The notes under the pieces: generated by a model
What the model saw: the letters and a program-made list of their open reading frames with translations, nothing else
Told to the model about the DNA's origin: nothing
Database searches by the model: none
Assembly (NCBI RefSeq): GCF_000696185.1
Contig: NZ_KK853997.1
Span: 5,806,149 to 5,870,148, forward strand
Length of the DNA: 64,000 bases
Direction: 5' to 3'
Source: Kitasatospora cheerisanensis KCTC 2395
Lineage (GTDB): Bacteria > Actinomycetota > Actinomycetes > Streptomycetales > Streptomycetaceae
Part shown: positions 61,739-64,000 of the stretch, piece by piece
How the letters are laid out: each line of letters starts with the position of its first letter
How positions within the stretch are numbered: position 1 is the stretch's first letter
Position numbers and translations under genes: made by a program

Positions 61739-61938
61739 CTGCGCGACAGCACCGTCTCCGTCCACCGGCGCAGCACGGTGAGCAGCGCCGAGACGCGGCG
61801 CACCCCGCCGGGGAACGCGGGCAGCAGCAGGACGGCGGGCAGGCAGGCCGCGGTCACCATGACCACGGGCAGCAGGGCCAGCGCCACCACCACGGCGCGC
61901 TGGCCGGCGGCCGACTGTCGGACGACTCCGGTGAACAT
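61735..61938 (-). CDS. Small hydrophobic protein
   Basis: The 67-aa reading frame from an ATG encodes one or two hydrophobic stretches (RAVVVALALLPVVMVTAACL and LPAVLLLPAF) and a basic tail. Its TAG overlaps the ridA TAG on the other strand. No family recognised; coding status is uncertain. Confidence 0.45.
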   Translation of the reverse strand: MFTGVVRQSAAGQRAVVVALALLPVVMVTAACLPAVLLLPAFPGGVRRVSALLTVLRRWTETVLSRS

Positions 61939-61999
61939 CGATGCGCCTCTCGCTGCGGTCCGTCGACGATTTCCCCCCACTCTTCGACGCGGGCCGCGG

Positions 62000-62080
62000 G
62001 TTGCACCAGGCGCAACGGATTGCCAATTCCCGGCAACGGCGGGATCGCTGGTCCGCCGGGCGGAGTTGCAGACCGGCAAC
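62000..62080. repeat. Cluster of three GTTGC/GCAAC inverted repeats
   Basis: GTTGC-N7-GCAAC (62000-62016), TTGCC-N7-GGCAA (62020-62036) and GTTGC-N6-GCAAC (62065-62080) lie within 81 bp upstream of the small minus-strand gene. They may be regulator sites. Confidence 0.45.
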
Positions 62081-62100
62081 GCCGCCCGGCGCGAGTGGGC

Positions 62101-62267
62101 CTAGGGCCCGTCTTCAAACCCGCGTCGCAGGCCCGCGGCGTCCGGTGCGTGCTCTCGGCGTGCCGGGTGGAAGGCCTCGTACTGGATGTACTTGGTCTTT
62201 CGCCCGGTGCGGCGAGAGTGCGTGCCGGGCGTCGTGGGGCAGGCGGGGGTTTGAAGACGGGCCCTAG
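62101..62267. mobile_element. MITE-like element with 17-bp perfect inverted repeats and CTAG duplication
   Basis: GGCCCGTCTTCAAACCC (62105-62121) and GGGTTTGAAGACGGGCC (62247-62263) are exact complements. Each is flanked outside by CTAG (62101-62104 and 62264-62267), as left by IS5-type transposases with CTAG targets. The 159-bp interior has no gene. The right CTAG contains the stop codon of the fused phosphonate gene. Confidence 0.8.
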
Positions 62268-63853
62268 CCCATCAACTCCAGCAGCAGCGGCCGGAATTCG
62301 GCGAAGGGCGGGGTGCTGACGGCGGGGTCCTTCGCGGCCTCGTCCCAGCGGCGGACGGCGATCGCGTCGGCGGCGAACGGTCCGGCGGCGAAGGCGGCGG
62401 CGTCCTCGGGGGTCATCGGGCCGCCCTGCAGGGAGAGGGTGTGCACGGAGGCGGGGGAGAGCTTGGCGAAGTAGCCGGGTTCGGCGGTGCACAGGTAGCG
62501 CTTGGCGGGGACGTGCAGGCGGACCGGTTCGGTGACGGCGGCGGGGAAGTACCGGGAGAGCCAGTCGGCCGCCGTCTCGCCGTGGCGGTTGTCGGTGCCG
62601 GCCATCAACTCCAGCCCGCTGCCGTGGAAGTGGCCGATGTCGTGGAGCAGTGCGGCGGCCACCAGCGCCGGCGGCGCGCCCGCGGCGCGGGCCAGGGCCC
62701 CGGCCTGGAGCATGTGTTCGGCCATGGTGACGGCCTCGCCGAGGTACTCGCCGGCGCCTTCGCCCGCGAACAGCGCCTCCAGTTCGTCCAGCGCGGCGGT
62801 GTTGCGGCGCAGCACGGAGAGGGTGGAGGAGAGCGAGTCGAGGTCGGCGTAGCAGCCCTGGAGGTGGCGGCCGCCGGTGGCCTGCTCGAAGGCGGTGCGG
62901 GCGTGCAGCAGGCGGGTGTTGTCGAAGATCAGGCAGTCGCCGGGGCCGAGCCGGAACTCCAGTTGGAGTTCCGGGCGCAGGGTGATCTCCGCGAAGCGGC
63001 GGTACGCGGCGTAGAAGGCGTCGAGTTCGGCGCCGCGGAGGCTGCGCAGGGTGTCGATGGAGCGGTTGTTGAAGCGGATCTCGCGGATCGCGCCGCGCGG
63101 GTCGAGTCCGATCATCGGCATCTCGGCGGCCAGGTCGGCGGTCCGGTCGCGGTAGCGGAACGGCACCGGCGTGCGGGCGAGCAGCGCGAACGCCTCCGGG
63201 TCCTCCGCGCGCAGCAGCGCCGCCGCGCGGAAGCCGTCCACCAGCCCGGAGTCGCCGCCGGCGGCGTCGTTGCGCAGGCAGTGCAGCAGTTGGAGGGTGG
63301 GGACGGGGTCGCGGTACGGGTTGTCGGTGTGCGGGGCGACGGCGGCGTCGGTGAACGCGAAGTTCACCGCGTCGGGCTCCACCCGGACGTCGAACAGCTC
63401 GCCGTAGTTGGTGTCCCGGACGTAGCCGAACGTCCTTGCCACGTCGAGGACTCGGCGCTCCTCGACGGGGACGCCGCGGAGCACCGCGAAGCCGGAGCGG
63501 CGGACGGCGGCGAGGACGGCGATCCGCTCCTCGGGGTCGGCCAGGTAGGTCGGCCAGTCGGCCTCGGGCAGGCCGCGGGCGAAGTCGGCGGCCTCCCACA
63601 GGCGCTTGCCGTGCTCGGTGCGGTGGTCGCCGAGGCCGCTGTCCTCGTCCCGCGCGTCCCAGCCGGCCGGGTAGCAGGAGCGGTGGCCGTCGGACCACAG
63701 CACGTGCAGGCCCGCCGCGTCCTCGACGGCCTCGGTGGCGGTCAGGCCGTCCGGCAGGTCGCCGATCCGGAACCGCTTCTGCCCGCTGCGCGGGTTGCGG
63801 CACTCGGTGCACGGGCAGTTGTCGCGCAGCCAGTAGGGGTGGGGGACGGGCAT
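62264..63853 (-). CDS. Fused PhnY/TmpA-like dioxygenase and PhnZ/TmpB-like HD oxygenase
   Basis: The 529-aa protein joins two enzymes that are usually separate. Residues 1-60 hold the Zn-type N-terminus (Cys13, Cys15, Cys18). Residues 115-345 are a TauD/GBBH Fe(II)/2-oxoglutarate dioxygenase with His175 and Asp177 in APHTDNPY and His317 in LLHART. Residues 365-529 are a PhnZ-like HD domain: EYLGEAVTMAEHMLQ (Tyr370, Glu373, His380), HDIGH (His404, Asp405), His424, His447 and Asp503. PhnY hydroxylates an aminophosphonate at C1, and PhnZ cleaves the product to glycine (or a betaine) and phosphate. The ATG at 63853 has GGAG upstream and a palindromic operator 14 bp further. Confidence 0.9.
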   Translation of the reverse strand: MPVPHPYWLRDNCPCTECRNPRSGQKRFRIGDLPDGLTATEAVEDAAGLHVLWSDGHRSCYPAGWDARDEDSGLGDHRTEHGKRLWEAADFARGLPEADWPTYLADPEERIAVLAAVRRSGFAVLRGVPVEERRVLDVARTFGYVRDTNYGELFDVRVEPDAVNFAFTDAAVAPHTDNPYRDPVPTLQLLHCLRNDAAGGDSGLVDGFRAAALLRAEDPEAFALLARTPVPFRYRDRTADLAAEMPMIGLDPRGAIREIRFNNRSIDTLRSLRGAELDAFYAAYRRFAEITLRPELQLEFRLGPGDCLIFDNTRLLHARTAFEQATGGRHLQGCYADLDSLSSTLSVLRRNTAALDELEALFAGEGAGEYLGEAVTMAEHMLQAGALARAAGAPPALVAAALLHDIGHFHGSGLELMAGTDNRHGETAADWLSRYFPAAVTEPVRLHVPAKRYLCTAEPGYFAKLSPASVHTLSLQGGPMTPEDAAAFAAGPFAADAIAVRRWDEAAKDPAVSTPPFAEFRPLLLELMG

Positions 63854-63866
63854 CGGAGCAGCCTCC

Positions 63867-63882
63867 AGTTGTACAGACAACT
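63867..63882. promoter_or_regulatory. Operator candidate C of the phosphonate regulon
   Basis: AGTTGTACAGACAACT is a perfect 6-bp inverted repeat with a 4-base spacer, 14 bp before the start codon of the fusion gene. TTGTACAGACAA has the GT-N4-AC core of HutC-type GntR sites. Confidence 0.7.
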
Positions 63883-63992
63883 TCGCGGGTTCGCTCAGCC
63901 AAGTACCCGTATCCGTACGCCGGTTGCCCGGCCGGTGAACGCTCGGCCACCGGCGGCCGAACCTGTCGGTGCGCCGCGCTAGCGTGCCCGGC

Positions 63993-64000
63993 ATGACGCT
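63993..64000 (+). CDS. Possible start of a divergent gene, cut by the window end
   Basis: ATGACGCT at the edge follows TAGCGT (63980-63985) at a spacing of seven bases, the arrangement of a leaderless streptomycete gene. Only two codons are visible. Confidence 0.3.

Noticed and set aside
62105..62263. A transposase gene inside the inverted-repeat element
   Set aside because: The interior is only 159 bp with no meaningful reading frame; it is a non-autonomous element.
1..64000. tRNA, rRNA, CRISPR arrays, riboswitches
   Set aside because: I looked through the intergenic regions and saw no cloverleaf, array or conserved riboswitch core.

Overview
The window is high-GC actinobacterial DNA, most likely from a Streptomyces or Kitasatospora (Streptomycetaceae). 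The evidence is the gene order uvrC-rapZ-yvcK-whiA-gap-pgk-tpiA-secG, the sporulation-type regulators WhiA and an SsgA-like protein, an RbpA-family protein, frequent GTG starts, TGA/ATG overlaps, GC-rich hairpin terminators and LAXTG-type sorting. I saw no tRNA, rRNA, CRISPR array or intact transposase.

Layout: 0-7.4 kb carries the end of uvrC, the rapZ-yvcK-whiA operon, lower glycolysis (gap, pgk, tpiA), secG and an rbpA-family gene. The minus strand from 7.5 to 14.3 kb is a pentose-phosphate operon (tkt-tal-zwf-opcA-pgl). At 14.7-19.6 kb lie heme A synthesis genes (ctaB and, on the other strand, ctaA) flanking a UbiC-like/PobA-like pair that could turn chorismate into protocatechuate. A LAXTG-anchored surface protein and an ABC-2 exporter follow. 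The SUF iron-sulfur operon (sufR-B-D-Rieske-C-S-U-T) occupies 23.0-29.8 kb. At 29.9-36.1 kb are an MFS transporter, two unrecognised proteins and a Tat-exported PhoX-type phosphatase behind a PHO-box-like repeat. Proline catabolism (pucR-type regulator, pruA, putA) lies at 36.2-40.7 kb, then a TerD-family protein, aminopeptidase N, an SsgA-like protein, a GAF regulator and an M56/BlaI sensor pair.

From 50.8 kb to the end, phosphonate metabolism dominates: a FAD oxidase with a PhnX-like hydrolase, an ABC importer of the 2-aminoethylphosphonate type, a GntR/UTRA regulator, a RidA protein, and one polypeptide that joins a PhnY/TmpA-like dioxygenase to a PhnZ/TmpB-like HD oxygenase. Three related palindromes (arms AGTTGT/ACAACT or close, 4-bp spacer) sit in front of the three catabolic or transport units, which suggests a GntR-controlled regulon. 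A 159-bp element with perfect 17-bp inverted repeats is inserted in a CTAG that contains the stop codon of the fusion gene.

Four otherwise conserved genes (sufR, pruA, an M56 peptidase and a Pro-rich membrane protein) each lack exactly one base inside a G/C run. The simplest reading is sequence error, but it changes how those genes must be read.
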